Assembly: GCA_012514445.1 (NCBI GenBank)
Contig: JAAZAI010000336.1
Coordinates: 1-10,704 of the forward strand
From: Lentisphaerota bacterium
GTDB taxonomy: Bacteria > Verrucomicrobiota > Kiritimatiellia > RFP12 > UBA3636
DNA: 10,704 nucleotides
Direction of reading: 5' to 3'
In this document: one piece after another, positions 1 through 6,973 of the stretch
Position numbering within the stretch: position 1 is the first letter of the stretch
Layout of the letters: the number at the start of each line of letters is the position of its first letter
Program-made: the position numbers and the translations under genes
The notes under the pieces: generated by a model
Seen by the model: only the letters and a program-made list of their open reading frames with translations
What the model was told of the DNA's origin: nothing
The model's database searches: none

Positions 1-213
1 GTGCGTCCGAGTCCGGCGAATCGCAACAGGGCCGATCTTGTTTGCAGCGGCGTGCTCGGAGAGCCCGCCCTACCTCGTAGACTCCCCGTTTGGCGGTGAT
101 TTCGGGGGGCGCGATCTCCGAGCGCGCCGTTTCCCTGGTTCCCGGCCATATTGCAAATTGCTGGTCAACAACGGCGGCCATCGTCGCAATTCTCACGATG
201 GCCGACTGATGGC
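1..213. other. Left-edge region with no recognised gene
   Basis: This stretch lies downstream of the last gene of the glycosylation operon, and I recognise no gene in it. On the plus strand one frame is open from the window edge to a TAA at 215-217, which would overlap the GT39 stop. On the minus strand an ATG at 149 opens a frame running off the edge. Both translations are short, rich in Arg, Gly and Pro, and match no family I know. A small inverted repeat lies at 108-113/123-128 (GGCGCG...CGCGCC), and a stronger hairpin at 175-204 has its own entry. A partial neighbouring gene entering from the left cannot be excluded. Confidence 0.4.
175..204 (-). terminator. Hairpin after the glycosylation operon, terminator-like
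   Basis: A perfect 10-bp inverted repeat, CGGCCATCGT (175-184) and ACGATGGCCG (195-204), encloses a 10-base loop. It begins 10 bases past the TAG stop of the GT39 gene on the minus strand, where a terminator would be expected. The sequence after the stem on the minus strand (CCGTTGTTGACC) has no clean T run, so it is not a classical intrinsic terminator. It could instead protect the 3' end of the mRNA or work with a termination factor. Confidence 0.45.
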
Positions 214-2496
214 CTAATCGGCGACAGACGTAGCTTGGGCCATTGCAACCTGTTGCGCATCGACTTCGCTGAACGCGGCAAACACGCGCACGGGACGTCC
301 CGCGGCGACAGAAGACAGCGGGCGCAGGGAAATCTCCGCGTGGGCCAGGCGCACATGCCTCCTCGCGGAGTCCAGGAGGCGCGGCTGCAAATGGACGACC
401 GTGGTCGCCCCCCCTCGCACAATCGTCCTGGTCTTTCCACCATAGCCGCGAGTTTTGATCTCCAGATCCGTCTGATTGGGATTGCAGAGCACAAGCCATG
501 CGCCGTTCGAAAGTGCGCCTGGACCTCCGAGACCGAATCGCCGCGAAGCATTGGGATCCAATTCCAGGTACGACCTAGGCTCCGTCACGCCCTGACCTTG
601 GTAGAAAACGGGGGGCTCTGCGCGGAGCAGAACGTCACGGGGCGCCTTTGCGCCGTCTTCCGCGAGTGCGCCGTCCGGATCCGAGTCCAGAACCCACAGT
701 TCGCATATCGGGCTCCGGAACGTTGGAATCAGCAGCCCGTTCCCCTTGGAAGGCCTAGCGTTGACGAGGCCCCACGAACGCACAAGACGCGCCCGGCGAC
801 GGAAGGCGTCCTCCCGTTCTTGGAAGACCGGTCTGAGATGCCCGGTGTCCGGATCGATCATGCCCCGACCCGCAAGCGACCCGTTGACCAGAAACCAGCG
901 CAAGTCGGGATTCGCGGCAAGACGGGCCTCGATCGGAACGTCGAGCCAGGCAGTCCCCTTGACGACGTTTGTCATCCCCTCGACGTTGACGACCATTTGA
1001 CGGTCGAGGAAGATTTGCTCCTGAAGCGGAAAGGCCTGCGACAGAAAATCCGCGACGGACTCCCGTGTGTCCGGCATCGCAAAAACATCGTCAAGGTCGA
1101 CGGCGCGCTTCCAGGCGAAGACGAAAACCGCAGGAATCGCCAGAAGCGCAAAACAGGCGCAGGCCCGCCTGGGTCCAGACGCGCGGTGGGGGCGCGGGGC
1201 TTGGCTCCTCCAGTCCTTCATGCAATCGACCGCGATCGCGACCAACGCGGCGATGGACAACGAGAAGGATGGCAGCAGAGGCAGAATCTCCTGTGCGCGG
1301 AACCAGGGTGCCACCACGGCGATCATGCCGACATAGGCAGCGGGATATCCGAGGGTCAACGGCAGAAAGAGACGGAATCTGGGCGATGCGGCAAGCGCGA
1401 TCATGCCCGCGCCGACAAGGAGGAGCCAAAGCACACCGGGTATGGCCAAGGCCCCGGCAAAAGCTCGCATCACAAACATGAATCGCGCCTTCAGCCCCTC
1501 CTCGGCGATCAAATCCTGCGATTCGCCGCGCAGATGGTTCGCGGCCTTGACGAATCGCGTCGCGGCCAAAGGCGTCCGCGCGGAGGCAGCCGCGGGGGCC
1601 TCGACAGACGGGGTGGAGGCCCTCCCTGGATTGGATCCGGGACGCGGCGTCGCCAACTCGTTCCCGACTCCAAAAAGAAGAAGCGCGACAAGAATCCCGC
1701 ACACCGGTAACCGCCTCGCCCAGAAGAACGCCTTGGACGGAAACAGGCTGGATGAAGACCAGCCGCCGGAGTGGCCGTCAGGACTTGCGCGCCCGCGACC
1801 GCGCTTGAAACGGGCAACGAAAACCAACAACAGCAGCACGGGCAGAAGCGCGGCGTTCGTATACTTCACCCCGAACGCGAAGCCGCAGACGAGGGAGGCC
1901 AGCGCAAGCGCGAACCCTTGCCCCGTGCGCATGTACCACGTCATGATCTGAAGCGCGAGAACGGCGCAAAAGAGCATGGCCACATCGGTCTCGAGATAAT
2001 GAGAATGCTCCACGGAAACAGGATGGAACGCGAAAACGAACGCACCGGCCAGCGCTCCCGGCCTCGAACCGGCGACCGTCAATCCAAGTCGATAGACGAG
2101 CCCGATGGAAGCGAGGGTCAGCAGCAAGTTGAAAATGAGGCCCCACTGGCGAAACGCCATGCCTCGGGCCGAGTACTCGACTTCCGTCAGACCACACCTC
2201 TGCGCCAACTTCCACAGCGGACGATGGATGCCTTTTTCGAAAATCGCCTTCGCCGGCCGTGACATCACGAAGAACCCCCCGGGATACGCCGCATCAAACC
2301 CGGCCCCCCCCTGGTACATCTTCATCCAATGCCCGATCAACACCTCGTCGGGATTCCAGCCGAGGCGGTCGCCAATTCCACCGAGCCTGACCGAGACCGC
2401 CTGGATGAGGATGACCGCGAGAACGAGTCCGGAAACCATGACCGGCAAACGCGAACGCCCCAGGGAACCGGCTGGCAGGCGCGGCAGGCGAATCAT
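214..2496 (-). CDS. GT39/PMT-like membrane glycosyltransferase with C-terminal extension
   Basis: Predicted polyprenyl-phosphate-sugar dependent glycosyltransferase of 760 aa. It would move a sugar from a lipid-phosphate donor to an acceptor on the outer face of the cytoplasmic membrane. One membrane segment (about 19-38) is followed by an outer loop with NPDE (D50/E51), the acidic pair expected of GT-C enzymes. Membrane segments follow at about 117-140, 146-160, 172-190, 194-227, 263-280, 338-425 (several) and 445-463. HYLETD (167-171) and KYTN (211-214) match the PMT_2 pattern. Loops at 231-262 and 282-320 are low-complexity, rich in Ser, Pro and Ala. Residues from about 470 to 760 form a soluble, probably extracytoplasmic region with no domain I can name. 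The ATG overlaps the stop of the DUF2304 gene (ATGA), and a strong SD (GGAGGG) precedes it. It is the last gene of the operon. Family is fairly sure; sugar and acceptor are unknown. Confidence 0.8.
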   Translation of the reverse strand: MIRLPRLPAGSLGRSRLPVMVSGLVLAVILIQAVSVRLGGIGDRLGWNPDEVLIGHWMKMYQGGAGFDAAYPGGFFVMSRPAKAIFEKGIHRPLWKLAQRCGLTEVEYSARGMAFRQWGLIFNLLLTLASIGLVYRLGLTVAGSRPGALAGAFVFAFHPVSVEHSHYLETDVAMLFCAVLALQIMTWYMRTGQGFALALASLVCGFAFGVKYTNAALLPVLLLLVFVARFKRGRGRASPDGHSGGWSSSSLFPSKAFFWARRLPVCGILVALLLFGVGNELATPRPGSNPGRASTPSVEAPAAASARTPLAATRFVKAANHLRGESQDLIAEEGLKARFMFVMRAFAGALAIPGVLWLLLVGAGMIALAASPRFRLFLPLTLGYPAAYVGMIAVVAPWFRAQEILPLLPSFSLSIAALVAIAVDCMKDWRSQAPRPHRASGPRRACACFALLAIPAVFVFAWKRAVDLDDVFAMPDTRESVADFLSQAFPLQEQIFLDRQMVVNVEGMTNVVKGTAWLDVPIEARLAANPDLRWFLVNGSLAGRGMIDPDTGHLRPVFQEREDAFRRRARLVRSWGLVNARPSKGNGLLIPTFRSPICELWVLDSDPDGALAEDGAKAPRDVLLRAEPPVFYQGQGVTEPRSYLELDPNASRRFGLGGPGALSNGAWLVLCNPNQTDLEIKTRGYGGKTRTIVRGGATTVVHLQPRLLDSARRHVRLAHAEISLRPLSSVAAGRPVRVFAAFSEVDAQQVAMAQATSVAD

Positions 2497-3053
2497 CCCA
2501 ACCCTCCCCTCTCAAGCTCGCGGATGCGCGATTCGAGCATGGCGCAGCGCTGGGCGATCTGCGCAATGTTCTTTTCGCTGCGCGAGAGGTTCTTCGACAG
2601 CACGAAGACGGCCGCCATCATCGTGACGAAGACCACGGCCAGCATGGACGAGGCGTACTCCATGCCGAACGTCGCCTTGAGCCAGTCCATCACGGCGGGC
2701 CACGCCGTCATGAGCAGCATCGCGAGGCAGGGCACGACCCAGAGCAGTGCATACCGCTCCTTGAGCTGCGTCCAGCGGATCGACTCGAAGGTCACCACGA
2801 GGATGAAGACGCTGAGGCCGGCGACCGCAAGGCGGATGCGCCCCATCCGCGAATCCGGAAGGAACGCGGCGAAGAGATCCGGCGACACGGCCAAGACCAG
2901 CATCGCCGCCGCGGCCGCGGCGAGCAGGAACACGACGGGGAACGAGGCACGGGAGCGTCGCAGGATCGCGTGGCGCGCGACACCCGCGGCGAGCGCCGCG
3001 CCGGCGGCGCCGAGCGCGACACGACCGAGTTCAACGGGAAAAATGGCCAGCAT
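2493..3053 (-). CDS. DUF2304 family membrane protein
   Basis: Small integral membrane protein of 186 aa. Hydrophobic segments lie at about 10-27, 38-58, 72-89, 103-120 and 137-153, followed by a polar, probably helical coiled-coil tail (155-183). The motif LKERYALLW (97-105), the later GMEYASSML stretch and the S-x3-E-K-N-I-A-Q-I-A-Q tail resemble DUF2304 proteins, which often sit next to DPM1-like GT2 genes. At roughly 115-120 aa the family is usually shorter. The extra length here is an N-terminal part of about 65 residues with two added membrane segments. A good SD (AAGGAGA) stands 8 bases before the ATG, 3 bp after the GT2 stop. By context it may anchor or assist the GT2 enzyme or handle its lipid product; no biochemical role can be read from the sequence. 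Confidence 0.75.
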   Translation of the reverse strand: MLAIFPVELGRVALGAAGAALAAGVARHAILRRSRASFPVVFLLAAAAAAMLVLAVSPDLFAAFLPDSRMGRIRLAVAGLSVFILVVTFESIRWTQLKERYALLWVVPCLAMLLMTAWPAVMDWLKATFGMEYASSMLAVVFVTMMAAVFVLSKNLSRSEKNIAQIAQRCAMLESRIRELERGGLG

Positions 3054-3056
3054 CGT

Positions 3057-3824
3057 TCAGGTCTCCTTTCTGCCGCGGGGGTTGGCGAATCGCCGGTCGA
3101 CGGGGCGTACGCGGTCCGCGACGAGCGCGAGGCCGACGCGCAGGGCGAAATAGAGCGTGTCGATCGACCCGATCGTGGAGACGCCGTGTCGGCGCGGACG
3201 GACGACGACGTCGGCCTCGGCCATGGCATAGCCCTGGCGCCGCAGCAGCGCGAGCGCCTCGGGCTCGGGATATTCGCAGGGATAGCAGAACGAGAAGTAG
3301 CGGAGCAGGTCGTCGCGCACGCACCAGAAGCCCGACGTCGGGTCGGTGACTCGCGCCCTGCAGATCGCGCTCAGGAACACGGAGAGCAGCACGTTGCCGA
3401 TTTTGCGCATCGCAGTCCCGCCTTGGTAGTCGCCGCTGCCGAGGAAGCGCGAGCCGACGACGAGGTCGGCGCCCGTCTCGTCCATCTTCGCCAGCAGCTT
3501 GGGGATTTCAGAAGGCGGGTGCTGCCCGTCGCCGTCGAGGCGCACGACGAGGCGATGTCCCCCGTTCCAGGCATGCAGCATCCCAGCCTGCACCGCGCCG
3601 CCGACGCCGAGGTTGCACGGCAGGTCGAGAACGTCGGCTCCATGGGCCGCGGCGATGGCGGCGGTGGCGTCCAGCGAGCCGTCGCTCACGACGATGGTCT
3701 TCACGCCGGGCATGCTGGTCCGCACCTCGTCGAGCAACGGACCGATCGCCTCGGCTTCGTTGAAGGCGGGGATGATGATCGCGGTCTTCCGGTTTCGGTA
3801 GCTGGACGCTGCGGAGTCGTTCAT
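3057..3824 (-). CDS. DPM1-like family 2 glycosyltransferase
   Basis: GT2 enzyme of 255 aa of the dolichyl/polyprenyl-phosphate sugar synthase type. It is predicted to transfer a sugar from a nucleotide donor to polyprenyl phosphate on the cytoplasmic side. It has a GT-A start (AIIIPAFNEAEAIGPLL, 15-31), a nucleotide-binding VSDGSLDAT (46-54), NLGVGGAVQAG (71-81), the metal-binding LDGDGQHPP (96-104, D97/D99), VVGSRF (122-127) and DPTSGFWCVR (161-170). No C-terminal membrane helices are present, so a separate membrane partner is likely; the adjacent DUF2304 gene fits. The start at 3824 overlaps the previous stop as ATGA; the frame is open further upstream but that part is out-of-frame GT4 sequence. 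No SD is visible, so translation is probably coupled. Oddity: VSDGS has Ser where most family members have Asp (V-D-D-G-S). Confidence 0.87.
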   Translation of the reverse strand: MNDSAASSYRNRKTAIIIPAFNEAEAIGPLLDEVRTSMPGVKTIVVSDGSLDATAAIAAAHGADVLDLPCNLGVGGAVQAGMLHAWNGGHRLVVRLDGDGQHPPSEIPKLLAKMDETGADLVVGSRFLGSGDYQGGTAMRKIGNVLLSVFLSAICRARVTDPTSGFWCVRDDLLRYFSFCYPCEYPEPEALALLRRQGYAMAEADVVVRPRRHGVSTIGSIDTLYFALRVGLALVADRVRPVDRRFANPRGRKET

Positions 3825-4975
3825 GGCTTGACAAGGGTGCGGTAGAGGGCGGCGGTGCGCTCGGCGCAGACATCCCACCCGAAGTTGCGGGCGCGGGCGA
3901 GGCCGGCGGCTTTCATCCGCTCCTGCTTGGCAGGGCAGCCGAGGATGTCGGCGATCGCCTCGGCCATCGCAAGGGAATCGGCCGCTTTGACGACGACGGC
4001 GGCGTCCCCGGCGATTTCGGGCTGCGAACCGCCGTCCGTGCAGCAGACCGGCAGACCGCACTTCATCGCCTCGACGAGCTGGAGGCCAAAGCCCTCGTAG
4101 CGCGACGGGTGGACGAGCAGGTCGGCGGAGGCGTAGAGGCGGGCAAGCTCCTCGTCCGGAACGAAGCCGGTGAAGCGGACGTCGTCGGCCACGCCGAGGC
4201 GCTCCGCGACGAGGCGCGCCTCCGGGTAGCGGTCGTCGGCGGGGCCGCAGACGACGAGGCGCAGCGGGAACGCCACGCGCCGACGCGCCTGGGCAAAGGC
4301 CTCGACAAGGCCATGGACGTTCTTGTAGGGATCCATGCGACCCACGTAGAGGAGCATCCGCGGCGTGGCGGGGTCCGTCTTGACGGGATCGTGGGCGAGT
4401 TCGCCAAGGCGACCGCCCGCGCCATCGTAGACCACCTGGATCTTCGCGGCCTCGCGGGTGCCGAGGGCCAGCGCGGCGATCATGTCACGTCGCGAGGCGT
4501 CGCTGCCCGTGATGACGGCGTCGGCCCGGCGGACGCTCTGCGCGAGGCAGAAGCGGAAGACGCCGCGGAAGCGGCTCGTGCGCGAACTCGGCGCATAGCC
4601 CTCGACCACGAGAGGAATCACGTCGTGGATGTTGACGATGCACTTCACGACGCGGCCCGGCAAGTCGGGAAAGGCCAGAAAGGGCATCATGTAGTTGGGC
4701 GTGTGGAAGAGCGCCGGGCGCAGTTCGCGCAGCAGTGTGGGCAGCCGGAGCTGGCTGCCGGGGGAGAGCGGACCCCGCGCAAAGCGCAACGGCTGGACGT
4801 TGCGGAGTCCGGCCAGCGGAGCCATGTGGCGCTGCTCCAGCGCCCCGTCCGAGAAGAGGAAGACGAAGTCGATCTCGGGCAGGAGGCGCGGAAGGCGGGC
4901 CATCATCTCGCGTGCGTAGACGCCGATGCCCGACGGCCGCTCATAGATCCATCGCGAGTCGAAGACCGCCCTCAT
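3821..4975 (-). CDS. GT4 family glycosyltransferase (second in operon)
   Basis: Retaining GT-B glycosyltransferase of 384 aa (Glycos_transf_1 domain), probably adding a sugar from a nucleotide donor to a lipid-linked or surface glycan in the cytoplasm. The acceptor-side N-terminal domain begins MRAVFDSRWI with a glycine-rich GIGVYAREM turn (16-24). The donor-side domain has LLYVGRMDPYKN (208-219) and the EX7E motif in HPSRYEGFGLQLVEAMKCG (E294 and E302). Length is normal for the family. The ATG overlaps the upstream GT4 stop (ATGA, 4972-4975), with GGAAGG about 10 bases upstream as SD. The frame stays open far upstream, but that sequence is the other GT4 gene in a different frame, so 4975 is the right start. 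It is similar in build to its neighbour, perhaps an old duplication. Substrate unknown. Confidence 0.88.
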   Translation of the reverse strand: MRAVFDSRWIYERPSGIGVYAREMMARLPRLLPEIDFVFLFSDGALEQRHMAPLAGLRNVQPLRFARGPLSPGSQLRLPTLLRELRPALFHTPNYMMPFLAFPDLPGRVVKCIVNIHDVIPLVVEGYAPSSRTSRFRGVFRFCLAQSVRRADAVITGSDASRRDMIAALALGTREAAKIQVVYDGAGGRLGELAHDPVKTDPATPRMLLYVGRMDPYKNVHGLVEAFAQARRRVAFPLRLVVCGPADDRYPEARLVAERLGVADDVRFTGFVPDEELARLYASADLLVHPSRYEGFGLQLVEAMKCGLPVCCTDGGSQPEIAGDAAVVVKAADSLAMAEAIADILGCPAKQERMKAAGLARARNFGWDVCAERTAALYRTLVKP

Positions 4976-6093
4976 GAGCCGAACACCTTCCGATAGACGT
5001 CGAGCGTGGCGGAGGCGGTACGCTGCCAGGTGTAGCCGGAGGCGCGCAGGATGCCGTCCTCGATCAGGCGCGCGCGCATGCTCCCGTCGGAGAGGATCGC
5101 GAGCGCCCGCTCGGCCCAAATCTGCGCATTGAAGCCCTCGACCACGCAGGCGGCGGTGCCGAGCACCTCGGGCAGCGAGCCGCCCGACGAGGACAGCACG
5201 GGCGTGCCGCAGGCCATGGCCTCGAGCGGTCCGAAGCCGAAGCCCTCGTAGTGGGAGGGAATGACGAAGAGCGATGCCGCCGAATAGAGCGCGGGCAGCA
5301 TGCCGTCGGGAATGAACCGCAAGTAGTGGAGCTGCTCGGGGAACCGGGTGTTCGCGAAACGGCGGAGGATCGCGTCGCACTTCCATCCCGGCGCACCGGC
5401 GACGACGAGGTCGACGCCCCGCGGCGCGACGCGCTCGAAGACGTCGACGAGGAACTCGAGGTTCTTGCGCGGCTCGACCGTGCCGACCGTGAGCATGAAC
5501 GGCCGCTCCACGCCGATCTTCGCGCGGATGGCGGCGACGGCGTCCGCGGAGGCGATGCCGAACTCCGAGCCGATGCCGAGGTAGGTGACGTGCACCTTGC
5601 CGCGCGCGGCCGGCAGGAGGTCTTCGATTTCGCGCTTGCTGAACTCGGAGATCGTGATGATGGCGTCGGCGGTCTTCGCGCTGCGCTGGATGCCGGAGCG
5701 GAGGTGGCGCAGATTGCGCCTCTCGGCGAACTGCGGGAAGCGCGCGAAGCTCATGTCGTGGATGGAGACGACCGACTTGCCGGCGGTGAGCGGGCGGGTG
5801 GTGAAGTTGGTGAAGTGGTACACGTCGGCGCTCCCGGCGACCCAGTTGAACGGCGGAAAGCGCAGATGGTGCCACAGCTTCTGCATGACGGCGCCGGGGA
5901 GCGCGTGAAAGGGCGCAGGCGACACGCGGGGTAGCTGCGGGACCGCGGCCCTCCGCCGGAAATCGCAGTAGAAAAGCCGAAGCGAATCGTCGGCGGAAAG
6001 CTGCTTTGAAAGCTCCGCCGCGAGCATCTTCGCGTAGCGCCCGATGCCGGCGCGCTGGGCGACGGCGGGCTGATAGTCCATGCAAACTTTCAT
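4972..6093 (-). CDS. GT4 family glycosyltransferase (first in operon)
   Basis: Retaining GT-B glycosyltransferase of 373 aa and the first gene of the five-gene glycosylation operon. The N-terminus MKVCMDYQPAVAQRAGIGRY has the usual first beta strand and glycine turn; IHDMSFARFP (111-120) is the common mid-domain motif of mannosyl/rhamnosyl-type GT4 enzymes. The donor site shows LTVGTVEPRKN (201-211) and IPSHYEGFGFGPLEAMACG with EX7E residues E283 and E291. The start at 6093 is chosen because the family fold begins there and a promoter-like element lies just upstream. The alternative ATG at 6156 lies in an intergenic repeat end and would add 21 residues unlike the family. No SD precedes 6093, and the predicted transcript start is only a few bases away, so the mRNA may be nearly leaderless. 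Sugar specificity cannot be told. Confidence 0.88.
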   Translation of the reverse strand: MKVCMDYQPAVAQRAGIGRYAKMLAAELSKQLSADDSLRLFYCDFRRRAAVPQLPRVSPAPFHALPGAVMQKLWHHLRFPPFNWVAGSADVYHFTNFTTRPLTAGKSVVSIHDMSFARFPQFAERRNLRHLRSGIQRSAKTADAIITISEFSKREIEDLLPAARGKVHVTYLGIGSEFGIASADAVAAIRAKIGVERPFMLTVGTVEPRKNLEFLVDVFERVAPRGVDLVVAGAPGWKCDAILRRFANTRFPEQLHYLRFIPDGMLPALYSAASLFVIPSHYEGFGFGPLEAMACGTPVLSSSGGSLPEVLGTAACVVEGFNAQIWAERALAILSDGSMRARLIEDGILRASGYTWQRTASATLDVYRKVFGS

Positions 6094-6100
6094 CGTCTGC

Positions 6101-6131
6101 GATGGTATCAAACCCCCTCTCGCCTGCGCAA
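6101..6131 (-). promoter_or_regulatory. Predicted promoter of the glycosylation operon
   Basis: On the minus strand TTGCGC (6131-6126) is followed 18 bases later by TACCAT (6107-6102), within the 12-base element TTTGATACCATC (6112-6101). A similar 12-mer stands before bioG and pbpC. The predicted transcript start, about 7 bases past the -10, falls around 6095, almost on the ATG at 6093. No operator is evident. Confidence 0.5.
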
Positions 6132-6154
6132 CTCCGAAAAGTCGGCGGATTGTC

Positions 6155-6177
6155 ATCGGCCAACAGTCGCCGGGGTT
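6155..6177 (+). repeat. Terminal-type repeat, left orientation
   Basis: This 23-bp segment, beginning ATCGGCCAAC and ending GTCGCCGGGGTT, matches the reverse complement of 8835-8857 at 22 of 23 positions. It is one end of the hairpin-ended repeat family seen in both intergenic regions. It lies just upstream of the GT4 promoter and marks one border of the repeat-bearing stretch between the two minus-strand operons. Confidence 0.75.
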
Positions 6178-6217
6178 GACGTCTGGAGCCTCATCGAACC
6201 GTTCCGCAACACAGAAA

Positions 6218-6252
6218 ACTCACGCACTCACGCAATCACGCACTCACGCACT
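6218..6252. repeat. 8-bp tandem repeat (ACTCACGC, four copies plus part)
   Basis: Four consecutive 8-base units run from 6218 to 6249: ACTCACGC, ACTCACGC, AATCACGC, ACTCACGC, followed by ACT. Only one base differs among the four. The 8-base unit and the intergenic position between bioD and the GT4 operon argue against coding. The composition resembles the variable arms (ACTACTCACT, CTCACTCCTC) of the repeats at 8659-8782. Confidence 0.8.
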
Positions 6253-6255
6253 GGC

Positions 6256-6315
6256 AATCGGTCGAGTCTATGAATGCCCTTTGTGTGCCCGACACCTCGA
6301 CGACTGACCGATTAC
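6256..6315. repeat. 60-bp hairpin-ended repeat element downstream of bioD
   Basis: The left end AATCGGTCGAGTC (6256-6268) is nearly the inverse of the right end CGACTGACCGATTAC (6301-6315). The right end is the exact reverse complement of 8444-8458. The two ends can pair (8 bp, one bulged base, then 4 bp). It sits 10 bases past the bioD stop, so on the minus strand it could also help end bioGCD transcription, although no T run follows. Confidence 0.6.
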
Positions 6316-6325
6316 CGGAGAATTG

Positions 6326-6973
6326 TCAGCACGCGGAGAGGAACGGCAAATTCAAGAAATCCGCGTCGGGCCAGTCGCGGGCGAGGACCTGCCGGAAATA
6401 GGCCTCGGCATCCTGCCGGACGACCGGGTCGCCCTCGGGGAACGCGTTGAACACGAGCGCATGGAGCCGCATGCCGCGAGTCTTCAACGCCTCCAGCGAG
6501 AGCAGCGTGTGGTTGATGGCGCCCAACTTGCCCGAGGTCACGAGGATCACGGGGTACCCGCAGGACTTCACGTAGTCGATCGTCAGGAGCGTGTCCGTCA
6601 ACGGCACCATGAGCCCGCCCGCGCCTTCGAGCAGCACGGCATCGCAGCGCGCGGCGAGGGCACGCGTGGCCTCCGTGATCCTGACGAGATCGACAGGGCG
6701 CCCGGCAAGCCTTGCCGCGAGATGGGGCGAGGCGGGGTGCGGATAGATTTCCGGCATCGTGAGGCGCGCTTCGTCCTCGGGCTGCAGCGCGACGCCCATG
6801 ATCCGCCGATGCAGCAGGATGTCCTCCGACACGTCCGCGTTGCCGGTCTGCACGAGCTTCTGCGTCAGGGTCCGGACTCCGCCACGATTCCACTCGCGCG
6901 CCAGATGGCCCGTCGCATAGCTCTTGCCCGCATCGGTGTCGATGCCGCTGACGAAATAGACTTTCCCGCTCAT
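6326..6973 (-). CDS. bioD: Dethiobiotin synthetase BioD
   Basis: ATP-dependent dethiobiotin synthetase of 215 aa. It closes the ureido ring of 7,8-diaminopelargonate with CO2 in the penultimate step of biotin synthesis. The N-terminal P-loop is VSGIDTDAGKSYATG (8-22); it has GKS rather than the commoner GKT, which should still bind phosphate. TQKLVQTG (37-44) is the substrate-side motif as seen in Bacteroidetes/PVC-type BioD. LLEGAGGLMVPL (114-125) is the second conserved site, and FNAFPEG fits the nucleotide-binding end. Length is normal for the family. The ATG overlaps the bioC stop (ATGA, 6970-6973) with a strong SD (GAGGAGG, 8-base spacing) inside bioC. It is the last gene of the bioGCD operon. 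Confidence 0.95.
   Translation of the reverse strand: MSGKVYFVSGIDTDAGKSYATGHLAREWNRGGVRTLTQKLVQTGNADVSEDILLHRRIMGVALQPEDEARLTMPEIYPHPASPHLAARLAGRPVDLVRITEATRALAARCDAVLLEGAGGLMVPLTDTLLTIDYVKSCGYPVILVTSGKLGAINHTLLSLEALKTRGMRLHALVFNAFPEGDPVVRQDAEAYFRQVLARDWPDADFLNLPFLSAC

Noticed and set aside
2..217. Plus-strand frame open from the edge to TAA at 215-217 as the tail of a convergent gene
   Set aside because: The codon third positions look random for this GC-rich genome, no motif is recognisable, and the frame contains the terminator-like hairpin. It cannot be ruled out without the sequence to the left.
151..1710. 519-codon open frame on the plus strand
   Set aside because: It lies wholly antisense to the GT39 gene, which has clear membrane segments and family motifs. 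The plus-strand product is a charged, Arg/Gly/Pro-rich string without domains, typical of antisense frames in GC-rich DNA.
4976..6163. Upstream extension of the second GT4 gene to make a 780-aa fusion
   Set aside because: The extension is read in the wrong frame of the first GT4 gene and gives Arg-rich nonsense. The ATG at 4975 has an SD and starts the family fold.
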